64,000 bases of DNA from Dysgonomonadaceae bacterium zrk40 (GCA_016916535.1 CP070276.1:1054001-1118000), one strand, 5' to 3'; shown: positions 44,299 through 57,279, counted from the stretch's first letter. Notes: generated by a model from the letters alone, not told the origin. Numbers and translations are program-made.

Positions 44299-45828
44299 AT
44301 GAACAAAACAGACAACCAGGCACTGGTGATCTTCGGTGCCTCGGGCGACCTCACATACAGGAAACTGATCCCGGCCGTTTTCGATCTATTCATGAACAAA
44401 TCCCTACCGGAGGGATATGTAGTGCTGGGCGTAAGCCGTTCACCCTTCACCGACAGTCAATTCCGTAAAAAGATGAAGGAGGGGATTCATCAGTTTGCCC
44501 ATTACAAGGATGCACCATCGGAACAGGTGGATGCCTTCCTATCCAAACTTTTTTACCTCAGCATCGATACCGGTAAAGGGGAAGAGTACAGCGAGGTGAA
44601 AGTGAAACTGGACAAGCTGAACAAACAATTCAACCTTGGACAGAACTATATCTTTTACCTCTCCACCCCACCCTCACTATACACAACCATACCAAAATAT
44701 CTGTATGGCCAGGGCCTCACCTTGCAACAGAAAGGGTTTCGCAGAATCATCATCGAGAAACCGTTCGGACATGACCTGGAATCGGCAATCAACCTGAATG
44801 ATGAGCTGCTTGAATTTTTCGAGGAAGATCAGATCTACCGCATCGACCATTACCTGGGGAAGGAGACAGTACAAAACCTGATGGTGACACGTTTTGCGAA
44901 TGGCATCTATGAACCGCTGTGGAACCGTAACTTCATCCAGCACGTGGAGATCACCGCTGCCGAGAGCCTCGGCGTGGAAGACCGGGGTGGTTACTACGAC
45001 CAGTCGGGAGCGCTGCGTGACATGATCCAGAACCACCTGTTGCAGATCCTGTCGCTGGTAGCCATGGAACCTCCGGTGAAGATCACACCGGAAGATATCC
45101 GTTATGAGAAGCTGAAGGTCTTTCGCTCATTACGTTCCTTCAGTGAAAAGGATCTGAGGAAGAATGTGATCAGGGGACAATATACGGAAGCAACCGTTCG
45201 TGGCAAGCACTACAAGGGGTACCGCGAGGAAAAGAATGTGGGAGAGAACTCCCGCACCGAGACCTATGCCGCAATGAAGATCTTCATCGACAACTGGCGC
45301 TGGCAGGGTGTGCCCTTCTATGTGCGCACCGGGAAGAGGCTCCCCACAAGTGTCACGGAGGTGGTGATCCATTTCAGGTCCTCACCCCAGAAACTATTCA
45401 AATCTTCCGACAATGCACCCCACTCTGACAATCAACTTATCCTGCGCATACAGCCGGATGAAGGGATCCTGCTGAAGACAGGGATGAAGGTGCCCGGCAG
45501 GGGGTTTGAGGTAAAATCGGTCAACATGGATTTTCACTATTCAGAACTGAACGACCACTACATCCCCAGTGCCTATGAACGGTTGATCCTGGACTGCATG
45601 ACCGGAGACAACACCCTCTACATGAGCAGTGAAGCAGCAAAGGAGACCTGGCGGTTTGTTCAGCCCGTGCTCGACTACTGGGAGCATGACAACGATGCCC
45701 CCTTGCACGGATACCCCGCCGGATCGTGGGGACCTGATGTGGCGGATGAACTGATCAAGGGTAAAGAGAACACCTGGCGCTATCCCTGCAAGAATCTGGC
45801 AGAAGATGGTGTTTATTGCGAGTTATGA
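44299..45828 (+). CDS. zwf: Glucose-6-phosphate 1-dehydrogenase
   Basis: First enzyme of the oxidative pentose phosphate pathway. From ATG 44299 (MNKTDNQALVIFGASGDL) it has 509 residues, with the NADP motif GASGDLTYRKLIPAVF, the active-site signature RIDHYLGKETVQN and a C-terminal SWGPDVADEL region. The longer frame from 44266 overlaps the promoter. It overlaps pgl as ATGA. gnd, often nearby in Bacteroidetes, is not upstream. Confidence 0.96.
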   Translation: MNKTDNQALVIFGASGDLTYRKLIPAVFDLFMNKSLPEGYVVLGVSRSPFTDSQFRKKMKEGIHQFAHYKDAPSEQVDAFLSKLFYLSIDTGKGEEYSEVKVKLDKLNKQFNLGQNYIFYLSTPPSLYTTIPKYLYGQGLTLQQKGFRRIIIEKPFGHDLESAINLNDELLEFFEEDQIYRIDHYLGKETVQNLMVTRFANGIYEPLWNRNFIQHVEITAAESLGVEDRGGYYDQSGALRDMIQNHLLQILSLVAMEPPVKITPEDIRYEKLKVFRSLRSFSEKDLRKNVIRGQYTEATVRGKHYKGYREEKNVGENSRTETYAAMKIFIDNWRWQGVPFYVRTGKRLPTSVTEVVIHFRSSPQKLFKSSDNAPHSDNQLILRIQPDEGILLKTGMKVPGRGFEVKSVNMDFHYSELNDHYIPSAYERLILDCMTGDNTLYMSSEAAKETWRFVQPVLDYWEHDNDAPLHGYPAGSWGPDVADELIKGKENTWRYPCKNLAEDGVYCEL

Positions 45829-46556
45829 ATATGAACATACAGATATTTCAATCGACGGATGCGCTGTGCCGCGCTTTCACGCAGTGGCTGAAAGAGTTGC
45901 TAATAGAAAAGGGAACCATCACGATTGCCCTTTCGGGAGGCTCCACACCCAAATCACTGTTCGACTACTGGGCAGCATTGCCCGGGGGAGAGATCGACTG
46001 GAAAAGAGTAAAGTTTTTCTGGGGAGATGAGCGTTGTGTGCCGCCGACCCACGAGGAGAGCAACTACCGGATGACCAAAATACATCTTTTCGATCGGATC
46101 GCTGTTCCCGAAGAGAATATATTTCGCATGCACGGCGAAAATGACCCGTCAGAGGAGGCTGTCCGTTACGGCAGATTGCTACAGCAAGAACTTGAATCAG
46201 AGAACAGTACCCCCACGTTTGACATCGTGATGCTCGGCATGGGAGATGATGGGCACACCGCCTCAATCTTCCCCCATCAGATGGAGTTATGGGATAGTGA
46301 AACCAACTGTGTGGCAGCCACCCATCCTGTGAGCGGTCAACAAAGGGTGAGCCTTACCGGCAGGGTGATCAACGCTGCACGCAACGTTGCTTTCCTGGTC
46401 ACCGGAAGCAACAAGGCAGACAAAGTGCAGGAGATTGTCTCCAAACCGGAAGTGGCAGAAAAAAAATATCCGGCTGCACGGGTGCAACCGGAATCGGGTA
46501 ATTTATACTGGTTTATCGACCGGCAGGCAGCGCTGAAACTGACAAGCGGCGACTGA
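45825..46556 (+). CDS. pgl: 6-phosphogluconolactonase
   Basis: Hydrolyses 6-phosphogluconolactone to 6-phosphogluconate. The ATG at 45825 (MNMNIQIFQS) overlaps the zwf stop; the frame is open to 45816. The 243 residues include IALSGGSTPKSLFDYW and FFWGDERCVPPTHEESNYRM, both typical of the SOL/DevB-type enzyme, and LGMGDDGHTASIFP. Converges with def. Confidence 0.94.
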   Translation: MNMNIQIFQSTDALCRAFTQWLKELLIEKGTITIALSGGSTPKSLFDYWAALPGGEIDWKRVKFFWGDERCVPPTHEESNYRMTKIHLFDRIAVPEENIFRMHGENDPSEEAVRYGRLLQQELESENSTPTFDIVMLGMGDDGHTASIFPHQMELWDSETNCVAATHPVSGQQRVSLTGRVINAARNVAFLVTGSNKADKVQEIVSKPEVAEKKYPAARVQPESGNLYWFIDRQAALKLTSGD

Positions 46557-46564
46557 TCATCTGT

Positions 46565-47125
46565 TTATCTTACAGTCCGGATCTTGTAGTCGCAAGCCAC
46601 CTTACCCTTCTCCATGTTGGCCAACTTATTTTTGACCATCCGTTTGCGGAGGGGAGTGATGTGATCGGTGAAGAGGATGCCATCCAGATGGTCGTACTCG
46701 TGCTGAATCACGCGGGCCATGAAACCGGTATAGTGCTCTTCACGCGGCTGCAGATCTTCATCGAGATAAGCAATGGTCACTTCTCCCTCGCGGGGCACCT
46801 TTTCATGGATGCCCGGGATGCTGAGACACCCCTCTTCCACCAGCTCCAGTTCACCGCTTCTCTCGGTGATGTGTGCGTTGATGAACACCTTCTTGAAATC
46901 AGCAAACTCCGGATGCTCCTCGCTGGCCATGGGAGAGAGATCCACCACGAAGATGCGCTCTGAGAGACCCACCTGAGGGCCGGCCAGCCCCACCCCGTCG
47001 GCATGGTACATCGTCTCATACATATTGTCGATCAACTTGTTCAGATTGGGGTAGTTCTCAGCATCGATATCCTGTGCCACCTTGCGTAACACCGGTTGTC
47101 CGTAAATATAAATAGGTAAAATCAT
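46565..47125 (-). CDS. def: Peptide deformylase
   Basis: Removes the formyl group from nascent proteins. 186 residues with the three motifs GVGLAGPQVGL, EEGCLSIPG and QHEYDHLDG (the Cys and two His bind the metal). The ATG overlaps the stop of ruvX by 4 bp. Confidence 0.97.
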   Translation of the reverse strand: MILPIYIYGQPVLRKVAQDIDAENYPNLNKLIDNMYETMYHADGVGLAGPQVGLSERIFVVDLSPMASEEHPEFADFKKVFINAHITERSGELELVEEGCLSIPGIHEKVPREGEVTIAYLDEDLQPREEHYTGFMARVIQHEYDHLDGILFTDHITPLRKRMVKNKLANMEKGKVACDYKIRTVR

Positions 47126-47544
47126 AATCTCATTCTTTTGCTTTCCATATATCCCTGCAGGATGATGGTGGCGCTGATCTCATCCACCAGCGCCTTGTTC
47201 TGACGGCCTTTCTTCTTCACCCCCCCATCGATCATTGTCTGCTGTGCCATCTTCGAGGAGAAGCGCTCATCGAAGTATTCAATTGGAATATCAGGGTAAA
47301 GCTTCCGCAGCCTGTTGACAAACGGCTCGATCCGTTTCATGTTCTCCGACGGCTCGTTGTTCATTTGCCGCGGCAAACCCACCACGATGCAGGATACCTC
47401 CTCCTTTTGCAAATAATCGGCCAGGAAGTCAAAAAGTCGTGTTGTTTCCACCGTCGTGAGTCCGTTGGCAATGATCTGCAGCGAATCGCTCACGGCGATG
47501 CCGGTGCGTTTCTTTCCGTAGTCGATGGAGAGCAATCTGGCCAT
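47122..47544 (-). CDS. ruvX: RuvX/YqgF-type nuclease-like protein
   Basis: A 140-residue RNase H-fold protein with LSIDYGKKRTGIAVSDSL (metal Asp) and the IEYFDERFSSKMAQ segment. Members are linked to Holliday junction resolution or 16S rRNA maturation. It starts 5 bp after lptB and overlaps def downstream. Confidence 0.93.
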   Translation of the reverse strand: MARLLSIDYGKKRTGIAVSDSLQIIANGLTTVETTRLFDFLADYLQKEEVSCIVVGLPRQMNNEPSENMKRIEPFVNRLRKLYPDIPIEYFDERFSSKMAQQTMIDGGVKKKGRQNKALVDEISATIILQGYMESKRMRL

Positions 47545-47549
47545 TTGGT

Positions 47550-48329
47550 TTACTGATTGGGAGCATCAAAAACACGGCGACGCAACTCGAAATCACGTCC
47601 CAGATATTTCTCACGTACCACAGGGTTGGCAGCCAGCTCTTCGGCAGTCCCCTGGAAGAGCACCTTTCCCTCAAAGAGCAGGTAAGCACGGTCGGTGATG
47701 CTCAGTGTCTCATCCACGTTGTGGTCGGTGATCAGGATCCCGATGTTGCGATACTTGAGTTGTGCAACGATCGACTGGATATCCTGCACGGCGATGGGGT
47801 CGATGCCGGCAAAGGGCTCATCGAGCATGATGAACTTCGGGTCGATGGCAAGACAACGGGCAATCTCGGCACGACGCCGTTCACCTCCCGAGAGGCGGTC
47901 TCCGCTGTTCTTGCGTACTTTCTCCAGTCCGAACTCGTCGATCAGGCTCTCCAGTTTGTTCTTCTGCTCACGGGGAGTCATCTCGGTGAACTCCAGCACC
48001 GACTTGATGTTATCCTCAACCGTCATCTTGCGGAAGATTGAAGCCTCCTGTGCCAGGTAGCCAATCCCGTGTTGTGCACGCTTGTATACCGGAAAGTTGG
48101 TAATATTTTGTTTACCTATGAATATCTCTCCCTCATTGGGGACTACCAGCCCCACCGTCATGTAAAAGGTAGTGGTTTTACCCGCCCCGTTGGGACCGAG
48201 CAAACCGACAATCTCTCCCTGCTTCACGTTGATGGAGACATGGTTCACAACGGTACGTTTCCCATACCGCTTCACCAGGTTCTCAGTGCGCAACATCAAC
48301 GTGTCACTCTCCGATACGCGTTCATCCAT
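47550..48329 (-). CDS. lptB: LPS export ABC transporter ATP-binding protein
   Basis: ATPase that powers LPS transport from the inner membrane through LptFG. 259 residues with Walker [14 protein letters not shown], the signature [16 protein letters not shown], Walker [15 protein letters not shown] and the switch His in [10 protein letters not shown]. The first gene of the lptB-ruvX-def run; LptFG and LptC genes are not in the window. Confidence 0.94.
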   Translation of the reverse strand: MDERVSESDTLMLRTENLVKRYGKRTVVNHVSINVKQGEIVGLLGPNGAGKTTTFYMTVGLVVPNEGEIFIGKQNITNFPVYKRAQHGIGYLAQEASIFRKMTVEDNIKSVLEFTEMTPREQKNKLESLIDEFGLEKVRKNSGDRLSGGERRRAEIARCLAIDPKFIMLDEPFAGIDPIAVQDIQSIVAQLKYRNIGILITDHNVDETLSITDRAYLLFEGKVLFQGTAEELAANPVVREKYLGRDFELRRRVFDAPNQ

Positions 48330-48384
48330 TGTTCAAATATTTCTGCAAAGATACAAAAAAGTTGTGAGTTAATCGCCTTTCACC

Positions 48385-48738
48385 TCAGTCGGTAAGTGTG
48401 ATTTCAGCTGCTTCCATCATCCCGCTTATGGGTGGATGAAGCTTGGCTACGGTGACCGTAAGAGATGTAATCTGAGGATAGTGCTGCCTGATTTCTCTGC
48501 GTATGCGCCCGGCAAGATGCTCTATCAATCGCGATGGAGTTTCCATCTCTCTTTTCACAAGATCATACAGTTCTCCATAATTGAGGGTATCACCCAGTTC
48601 ATCAGATCCACACGCGGGCGACAGATCGGCTTCAAGCTGCAAGGTCACCCTGTAATCGCCCCCCACAATCTTCTCATGCGGCATCACACCATGATAGGCA
48701 TAAAATTGCATGTTGCGAAGGGTCATCGTTGTCTTCAT
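48385..48738 (-). CDS. folB: Dihydroneopterin aldolase
   Basis: Folate synthesis enzyme of 117 residues from ATG 48738 (MKTTMTLRNMQFYAYHG). The frame extends upstream but the first 43 residues are not conserved-looking. Visible motifs are FYAYHGVMPHEKIVGGDYRV, DTLNYGELYDLVKREME and the LIEHLAGRI segment. It stands alone between lptB and the divergent aminopeptidase P. Confidence 0.92.
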   Translation of the reverse strand: MKTTMTLRNMQFYAYHGVMPHEKIVGGDYRVTLQLEADLSPACGSDELGDTLNYGELYDLVKREMETPSRLIEHLAGRIRREIRQHYPQITSLTVTVAKLHPPISGMMEAAEITLTD

Positions 48739-48845
48739 AACGTTTGTTTTATGAGTCATTATTGTAAGAAACGGATGATGAGTAAAGTAGTTCACCCTAC
48801 TCCAACTGTTTCTCGTTATACCGGTCAAATATAAGAACAAATTGG

Positions 48846-48853
48846 TATATTTG
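48846..48853 (+). promoter_or_regulatory. -7 box before the aminopeptidase P gene
   Basis: TATATTTG matches TAnnTTTG and lies 25 bp before the ATG at 48879. Confidence 0.5.
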
Positions 48854-48878
48854 TTGTTTAAAAACAAAAAGATACCCT

Positions 48879-50669
48879 ATGAAGACGAACGAGATCCCTG
48901 AAAGATTGGCCGCCATGCGCCAGTTCATGGAGGAGAAAAAACTGGATGCATTTATCATCCCCAGTACCGATGCCCACCTGAGTGAATATCCCCCGCAACA
49001 CTGGGAATCAAGAAAATGGATCAGTGGGTTCACCGGATCAGCCGGCACTGCCGTGGTGACCAGGGAGAAGGCAGGTGTCTGGACCGATTCGCGCTACTTC
49101 CTGCAGGCAGCCGAAGAGTTACAGGATACAGGATTTGACCTTTTCAAAATGGGACAGGCGGAGACACCCGAAATGACCGACTGGATCATTGCACAGACCG
49201 GCAAGGGTGGCAGGGTAGGCATCGACGGACTGGTTTATGCAGCATCCGATGCGTTGGCACTAAAGAAACGACTGGAAGCAAAAGAGATAGCGCTCGAAAC
49301 ATCATTTGATCCCTTCACGGAGATCCGTGCAGATCGCCCTGCGATACCAACCAACAAGGCATTCACACTGCCGGTGGAAATTGCCGGGGAATCGGTACCC
49401 GATAAGATCAACCGGATCAACGAGGAGCTGAAAAAAAAGGATGCCGACGGGATCCTGATCGTTACCCTCGACGCAGTTGCCTGGACTTTCAACCTGCGCG
49501 GCAAAGATGTGGAGTACAACCCGGTAGCCGTGGCCTATGCCTACGTCTCGGAGAAAGAGAGCGTGCTCTTCATCGATCCGGAGAAGCTGACCGACGAGGT
49601 CGCGAACGCCTATCTGGAACAGGGCATCCGCATCACCGGCTACAACGAGGTGTTCGAGTATGTTGCCCGCCTGCTTGAGAAGAGCTCCGTGTGCATCACC
49701 GGCAACAAGATCAACTACAAGCTGCTGCAGGCGATACCCGTACACTGCCGCATCGTGGACATCCCCTCACCGGTGGACCTGATGAAGAGCGTGAAGAATG
49801 AAACCGAACTGAAGGGTTTCCGCAATGCCATGGTGAAAGATGGCGTGGCGCTCGTGAAATTCTACATGTGGCTTGAGAAAGCTGTTCCCGCCGGTGAAGT
49901 AACCGAGGTGAAGGTGGAAGATAAGTTACGAGAACTACGCACAGAACAGGATCTCTACGTGGGGGAAAGCTTCGCGACCATCTGCGGCTATGCCGGCAAT
50001 GGTGCCATCATCCATTACCACGCATCGCCGGAGAGCAGCCTGCAGGTTGAGCCGAAAGGACTCCTGCTGATCGACTCGGGGGCACAGTTCCGTGACGGCA
50101 CCACCGACATCACCCGTACGGTGGCAGTAGGCAAGCTTACCAAACAGATGAAGAAAGATTACACCAACGTCCTGAAGGGGCATATCGCGCTGGCAACAGC
50201 CATCTTCCCCGAAGGAACACGTGGTTCACAACTCGACATCCTGGCTCGCAAGGCTTTGTGGGAGAACAATCTCACCTACTGGCACGGCACCGGTCACGGT
50301 ATCGGTCATTTCCTCAACGTGCACGAGGGACCGCAGAGCATCCGACTGGAGGAGAACCCCACGGTGTTGAAACCGGGAATGGTCACCTCGAACGAACCGG
50401 GTCTCTACCGTGCCGGCAAGTACGGCATCCGCATCGAGAACCTGATCGTCACACAGGAGCATGCCCGCACCGATGAGTTTGGCACCTTCCTCGATTTTGA
50501 AACCATCACCCTCTGTCCCATCGACACCCGTCCCATCGCCAGGAGGATGCTGACAAAGAAGGAGCGGAAGTGGCTCAACCGTTATCATCAGATGGTCTAC
50601 AAACAGCTCAGCGAACATCTCACAAATGAAGAGAAAGCCTGGCTGAAAAAGAGAACCAAAGCAATTTGA
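48879..50669 (+). CDS. Xaa-Pro aminopeptidase (aminopeptidase P family)
   Basis: Releases N-terminal residues before proline. The 596-residue form has two creatinase-type N-terminal domains and a C-terminal pita-bread domain with metal ligands in LLIDSGAQFRDGTTDITR (two Asp), HGTGHGIGHFLNVHEGP (His) and SNEPGLYR and GIRIENL (Glu). It is of the eukaryote-like three-domain type, as is common in Bacteroidetes. It has no signal peptide, so it acts in the cytoplasm. The carbonic anhydrase gene follows 23 bp on. Confidence 0.93.
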   Translation: MKTNEIPERLAAMRQFMEEKKLDAFIIPSTDAHLSEYPPQHWESRKWISGFTGSAGTAVVTREKAGVWTDSRYFLQAAEELQDTGFDLFKMGQAETPEMTDWIIAQTGKGGRVGIDGLVYAASDALALKKRLEAKEIALETSFDPFTEIRADRPAIPTNKAFTLPVEIAGESVPDKINRINEELKKKDADGILIVTLDAVAWTFNLRGKDVEYNPVAVAYAYVSEKESVLFIDPEKLTDEVANAYLEQGIRITGYNEVFEYVARLLEKSSVCITGNKINYKLLQAIPVHCRIVDIPSPVDLMKSVKNETELKGFRNAMVKDGVALVKFYMWLEKAVPAGEVTEVKVEDKLRELRTEQDLYVGESFATICGYAGNGAIIHYHASPESSLQVEPKGLLLIDSGAQFRDGTTDITRTVAVGKLTKQMKKDYTNVLKGHIALATAIFPEGTRGSQLDILARKALWENNLTYWHGTGHGIGHFLNVHEGPQSIRLEENPTVLKPGMVTSNEPGLYRAGKYGIRIENLIVTQEHARTDEFGTFLDFETITLCPIDTRPIARRMLTKKERKWLNRYHQMVYKQLSEHLTNEEKAWLKKRTKAI

Positions 50670-50692
50670 CAGAAAGATATAGCTTCAATCTT

Positions 50693-51220
50693 ATGGCTCT
50701 TATCAAATCAGTACGGGGCTTCACCCCCCAATTCGGTGAAAACTGCTACCTTGCAGACAATGCCACCATCATCGGCGACGTGGTGATCGGCGACGACTGC
50801 AGCATCTGGTTCAACGCGGTACTGCGGGGCGATGTCAACTCCATCCGCATCGGCGACCGGGTCAACATCCAGGATGGGACCGTCATCCACACCCTCTACC
50901 AGAAATCGGTATCAGTCATCGGAAACGACGTCTCCATCGGCCACAACGTGGTGATCCACGGTGCCGAGATCAAGGAGGGCGCCCTGATCGGCATGGGCGC
51001 CGTGGTACTTGATCATGCCGTGGTGGGCGAAGGAGCCATTATCGCCGCCGGCTCAGTGGTGCTGACCGGCACAAAAGTGGAACCGGGCAGCATCTATGCC
51101 GGTGTACCGGCCAAATTCGTCAAGAAGGTGGATCCAGAACAATCGAAAGGGATGAACCAGAAGATCGCCAACAACTACCTGATGTATGCCGGCTGGTTCC
51201 GGGAAAACGAAGAGGAATAA
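50693..51220 (+). CDS. Gamma carbonic anhydrase family protein
   Basis: A left-handed beta-helix protein of 175 residues from ATG 50693 (MALIKSVRGFTPQFG); an earlier TTG start at 50666 would overlap the aminopeptidase gene. The three zinc His are visible in VIHTL, GHNVVIHG and its neighbour. Members range from active carbonic anhydrase to inactive or ferripyochelin-binding homologues, so enzyme activity is likely but not certain. Confidence 0.9.
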   Translation: MALIKSVRGFTPQFGENCYLADNATIIGDVVIGDDCSIWFNAVLRGDVNSIRIGDRVNIQDGTVIHTLYQKSVSVIGNDVSIGHNVVIHGAEIKEGALIGMGAVVLDHAVVGEGAIIAAGSVVLTGTKVEPGSIYAGVPAKFVKKVDPEQSKGMNQKIANNYLMYAGWFRENEEE

Positions 51221-51250
51221 ATGGAAAATCCGACTCCTCTCAAAAAATCA

Positions 51251-51281
51251 AGAGGGCTGCCACCGAAGTGAGCAGCCCTCT
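51251..51281. terminator. Bidirectional terminator after the carbonic anhydrase gene
   Basis: A perfect 10-bp stem AGAGGGCTGC / GCAGCCCTCT with an 11-base loop, between convergent genes, with A and T tracts on both sides. Confidence 0.8.
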
Positions 51282-51285
51282 CTGT

Positions 51286-52545
51286 TTATGCGCTCCCTTT
51301 CCTTCCGGAGGGCACCATCTTGTATAGCTGGTCGTTGGGACGAATCTTCTCGTTGGTCATCATGGAGAAGTGATCCCCTTTCACCGCTTCGGGAACAGAC
51401 TGCAAATCGACTCTTATATCATCGGCTGTAAGAAACAATGCACCGGTGGTGGGACCGGTGATCAGCAGCTCATCACCCTGCTTCACCGACTGGGTTTCCA
51501 CCAGGAACTCAGTCACCCCAAGGTTGCCGAAGTGCTTGATCGCTTTTCCCACGTACACCTTACGCTTGGTGGCACCGGAGCCATACCGGTGTGTCCATTC
51601 ACCCAGCCGCTGACCCAGGTAATAGCCGTCCCAGAAACCCCGGTTGAAGACAGTGGCAAGGCGTTCGTTCCAGTCGTTAATCTTCTCTTCCGTGAAGTTG
51701 TTGTCGCAATAAGCCTCAACAGCCTCCCTGTAGCAGGTTGTAACAGTGCGTACATATTCAGGCCCGCGCGCCCTGCCCTCGAGCTTGAAGACCCTTACAC
51801 CGGCATCCATCATCTTGTTCATGAAATGGATGGTCTTCAAATCCTTGGGCGACATGATGTACTCGTTGTCGATCTCCAGTTCGATCTCACTATCCCTGTC
51901 CTTCACGACATAACCCCTGCGACAGATCTGGTTGCAGGCTCCCCGGTTGGCAGAGAGGTTCTTCTCGTGCAGGCTGAGGTAACATTTGCCTGAGACCGCC
52001 ATGCAGAGTGCTCCGTGGGCAAACATCTCGATGCGGATCAGTTCTCCTGAAGGTCCCTTAATTTGTTGCTCAAGGATGTCACGATGGATGACAGCCACCT
52101 GATCGAGGTTGAGCTCTCTGGCCAGCACCACCACATCGGCAAACTGTGCATAAAACTTCAACGACTCGCTGTTGGTGATGTTCAGCTGGGTGGAGAGATG
52201 TACCTCTACCCCAATGCTGCGCGCATAAGTCATCACCGCCACATCGGCAGCGATGATGGCGGAGAGCTGCGCCTCCCTGGCGGCATCTACGATCCTGCGC
52301 ATCAACGCCAGGTCGTTGTCGTAGATGATGGTGTTGACCGTGAGATAACTCTTCATATTGTGTTCACGACAGATCTTCGCAATCTCATGCAAGTCGTCTA
52401 TGGTGAAGTTATTCGAGGATCGGGCACGCATGTTGAGGCCTTCGATGCCAAAGTAAATGGAGTCGGCACCACCCTGAATGGCTGCCCTCAGTGACTCATA
52501 GGATCCGGCAGGGGCCATGATCTCAAATTCCGTTCTTTTGTTCAT
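51286..52545 (-). CDS. Peptidase U32 family protein
   Basis: A 419-residue U32-family protein with the TIM-barrel-like start EIMAPAGSYESLRAAIQGGADSIYFGI, a cluster of Cys in GACNQICRRGY and other sites (probably an iron-sulphur centre) and KLEGRARGPEYV. Homologues include YegQ and RlhA, which hydroxylates 23S rRNA, and PrtC collagenase; most members are now thought to be tRNA or rRNA modifying enzymes. I see no sign that it is a secreted protease. Substrate unknown. Confidence 0.85.
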   Translation of the reverse strand: MNKRTEFEIMAPAGSYESLRAAIQGGADSIYFGIEGLNMRARSSNNFTIDDLHEIAKICREHNMKSYLTVNTIIYDNDLALMRRIVDAAREAQLSAIIAADVAVMTYARSIGVEVHLSTQLNITNSESLKFYAQFADVVVLARELNLDQVAVIHRDILEQQIKGPSGELIRIEMFAHGALCMAVSGKCYLSLHEKNLSANRGACNQICRRGYVVKDRDSEIELEIDNEYIMSPKDLKTIHFMNKMMDAGVRVFKLEGRARGPEYVRTVTTCYREAVEAYCDNNFTEEKINDWNERLATVFNRGFWDGYYLGQRLGEWTHRYGSGATKRKVYVGKAIKHFGNLGVTEFLVETQSVKQGDELLITGPTTGALFLTADDIRVDLQSVPEAVKGDHFSMMTNEKIRPNDQLYKMVPSGRKGSA

Positions 52546-52676
52546 AGGAATCCATACATATTTCTGTACAAAGGTACAAAAAAGGTAGTAACCTTCTGCA
52601 CCCCCTGACTGTCAGCACAGATGATTGAAGAGAACAAAAAAAGACAGATGGGACGAGTACGATTGGTTAAACAGAA

Positions 52677-52708
52677 GTTGCAGACTATTCTTAAAAAATT
52701 TATCTTTG
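52677..52708 (+). promoter_or_regulatory. Promoter of the beta-galactosidase gene
   Basis: GTTG (52677-52680, three of four bases of TTTG), a 20-bp spacer and TATCTTTG (52701-52708) matching TAnnTTTG, 50 bp before the ATG. Confidence 0.65.
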
Positions 52709-52746
52709 TGCAAAGAAGAAACACCATAAATTAAAATAACAAATAA

Positions 52747-55974
<3,228 letters not shown>

Positions 55975-56002
55975 ACGGAATCCATAAGATTGTACAAATA
56001 AA

Positions 56003-56037
56003 GCGGGTCTGTTCAGTTAAGAACAGACCCGCCTATT
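56003..56037. terminator. Terminator between beta-galactosidase and DUF302
   Basis: A perfect 12-bp stem GCGGGTCTGTTC / GAACAGACCCGC around AGTTAA with a T-rich tail on the plus strand. It can end both convergent transcripts, best on plus. Confidence 0.88.
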
Positions 56038-56068
56038 TTTCCCGGTCAGTTGTCCGGAGAGGGGATAT

Positions 56069-56479
56069 CTACCCTTCAGCTGTCAGCTGACCGATCATCT
56101 CTTCTACATCATGATAGACAGAGGTCATCACATCCTGCACTACTCCACCAGCCTGCGATGCAAGCACTGAAGGATTAAGGCGTGACAGGAAGGTTTCTCC
56201 GTCTGTTTTCTGATATACAGAAATACGGCAGGGAAGCATGCTTGAGTAGATACGAAGAGAATCATCAGAAAGCAACCTGAAGGCATAGTCAGGACTACAA
56301 AGTTCGACCACCTTCACAGGAAGAATATCTTTTCCGTTTTTCTTCATGATTCCTTGTAAATCGTGCTGATGGAGTACTTTCCATCCTCCTTCCAAGATGA
56401 TATCGTTGAGCTTGCTCACCGTTTCATCAAAACTGTATTTGCTTTTGCTTTCAAGTAACATCTGATTCATCATTCTCAT
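56069..56479 (-). CDS. DUF302 protein
   Basis: A 136-residue DUF302 protein (beta-alpha fold seen in a wide range of bacteria). Conserved pieces are SKYSFDETVSKLNDIILEGGW, VVELCSPDYAFRLL with Cys, and MLPCRISVYQK with the second Cys. No signal peptide is visible. It is the last gene of the ArsR-DUF6132-thioredoxin-DUF302 operon, only 3 bp after the thioredoxin gene. DUF302 genes in other bacteria often sit with sulfur or redox genes; the function is unproven. Confidence 0.82.
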   Translation of the reverse strand: MRMMNQMLLESKSKYSFDETVSKLNDIILEGGWKVLHQHDLQGIMKKNGKDILPVKVVELCSPDYAFRLLSDDSLRIYSSMLPCRISVYQKTDGETFLSRLNPSVLASQAGGVVQDVMTSVYHDVEEMIGQLTAEG

Positions 56480-56482
56480 TAT

Positions 56483-56992
56483 TTACGATTTTTTCAACAA
56501 TACTTCATCAATGGCCTGCTTGAATGCATCCTTGGGAAGGGCTCCCTGAGCCATCTGGGGTGCTTCACCCATCGGGCAGAAGAGCAGTGAAGGAATGCTG
56601 CGGATTCCAAACTCAGCAGCCAGCTGCTGCTCTGCTTCCGTGTCTACCTTGTAGATGTAGATCTCACCTTCATATTCGGCGGCCAACTCTTCCAGGATGG
56701 GAGCAACCATCTTGCAGGGACCACACCAGTCGGCGTAGAAATCGATGATACAGGGTTTGTCACCCAGGTACTCCCATTTTTCAGGGTTGGCTTCGTAGTT
56801 TGCCACTTTGGTAAGAAAGTCTGCTCTTGTCAGTTTAATTGTTTTTGTCATACTTTTTTCAGAATTTATAATTGTGTTTGTTGTTTCTTTTGTTGCGTTC
56901 TCTGTCGAATCGCTTTTATTGGTACTGTTGACACAGGATGCTGCTACAAAGATCAGGGCAATAGTCATCAGGGTTTTGGTCAGATTCTTCAT
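56483..56992 (-). CDS. Thioredoxin-fold lipoprotein
   Basis: A 169-residue thioredoxin preceded by a lipoprotein signal (lipobox VAASC, Cys20) and a low-complexity linker (to about residue 50). The active site WCGPC lies at residues 89-93 in DFYADWCGPCKMVAPIL. The mature protein is probably attached to a membrane and acts in the periplasm or on the surface. An alternative internal start (Met48) would give a cytoplasmic thioredoxin, but the signal is well formed. It is 11 bp after DUF6132 and 3 bp before DUF302. Confidence 0.88.
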   Translation of the reverse strand: MKNLTKTLMTIALIFVAASCVNSTNKSDSTENATKETTNTIINSEKSMTKTIKLTRADFLTKVANYEANPEKWEYLGDKPCIIDFYADWCGPCKMVAPILEELAAEYEGEIYIYKVDTEAEQQLAAEFGIRSIPSLLFCPMGEAPQMAQGALPKDAFKQAIDEVLLKKS

Positions 56993-57003
56993 TCTTCTGT
57001 TTG

Positions 57004-57255
57004 TTATTCGTTAGGGGTTACTTTCTCTTGATTCTTTTTGCTACTGCCATCTTTTGAAAAAATATCAAACAGCAGATATCCAACCAGTGCACCGTAAATC
57101 ATCATCCTATAGGGATTGGAGGTGATGGGACAGGTACCTGAAACGCATCCTACATAATAGTAGTAGAGATATCCTCCAAGCACCCCCACGGCAAAACCGG
57201 TGATCCTTAACCAATGTTTCAGTAAAAAACTTTTACTCTTTTCTTTTAAACTCAT
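57004..57255 (-). CDS. DUF6132 small membrane protein
   Basis: An 83-residue protein with two hydrophobic segments (about 14-35 and 50-66). Between them is a conserved pair of cysteines in GCVSGTCPITSNP (Cys37 and Cys42). The Cys-x4-Cys-Pro loop suggests a redox or sulfur-carrying site at the membrane. I recognise it as the Bacteroidetes DUF6132 family, function unknown. It sits between arsR and the thioredoxin gene, 24 and 11 bp away. Confidence 0.8.
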   Translation of the reverse strand: MSLKEKSKSFLLKHWLRITGFAVGVLGGYLYYYYVGCVSGTCPITSNPYRMMIYGALVGYLLFDIFSKDGSSKKNQEKVTPNE

Positions 57256-57279
57256 AAATCATTCATTTATTAAATGATA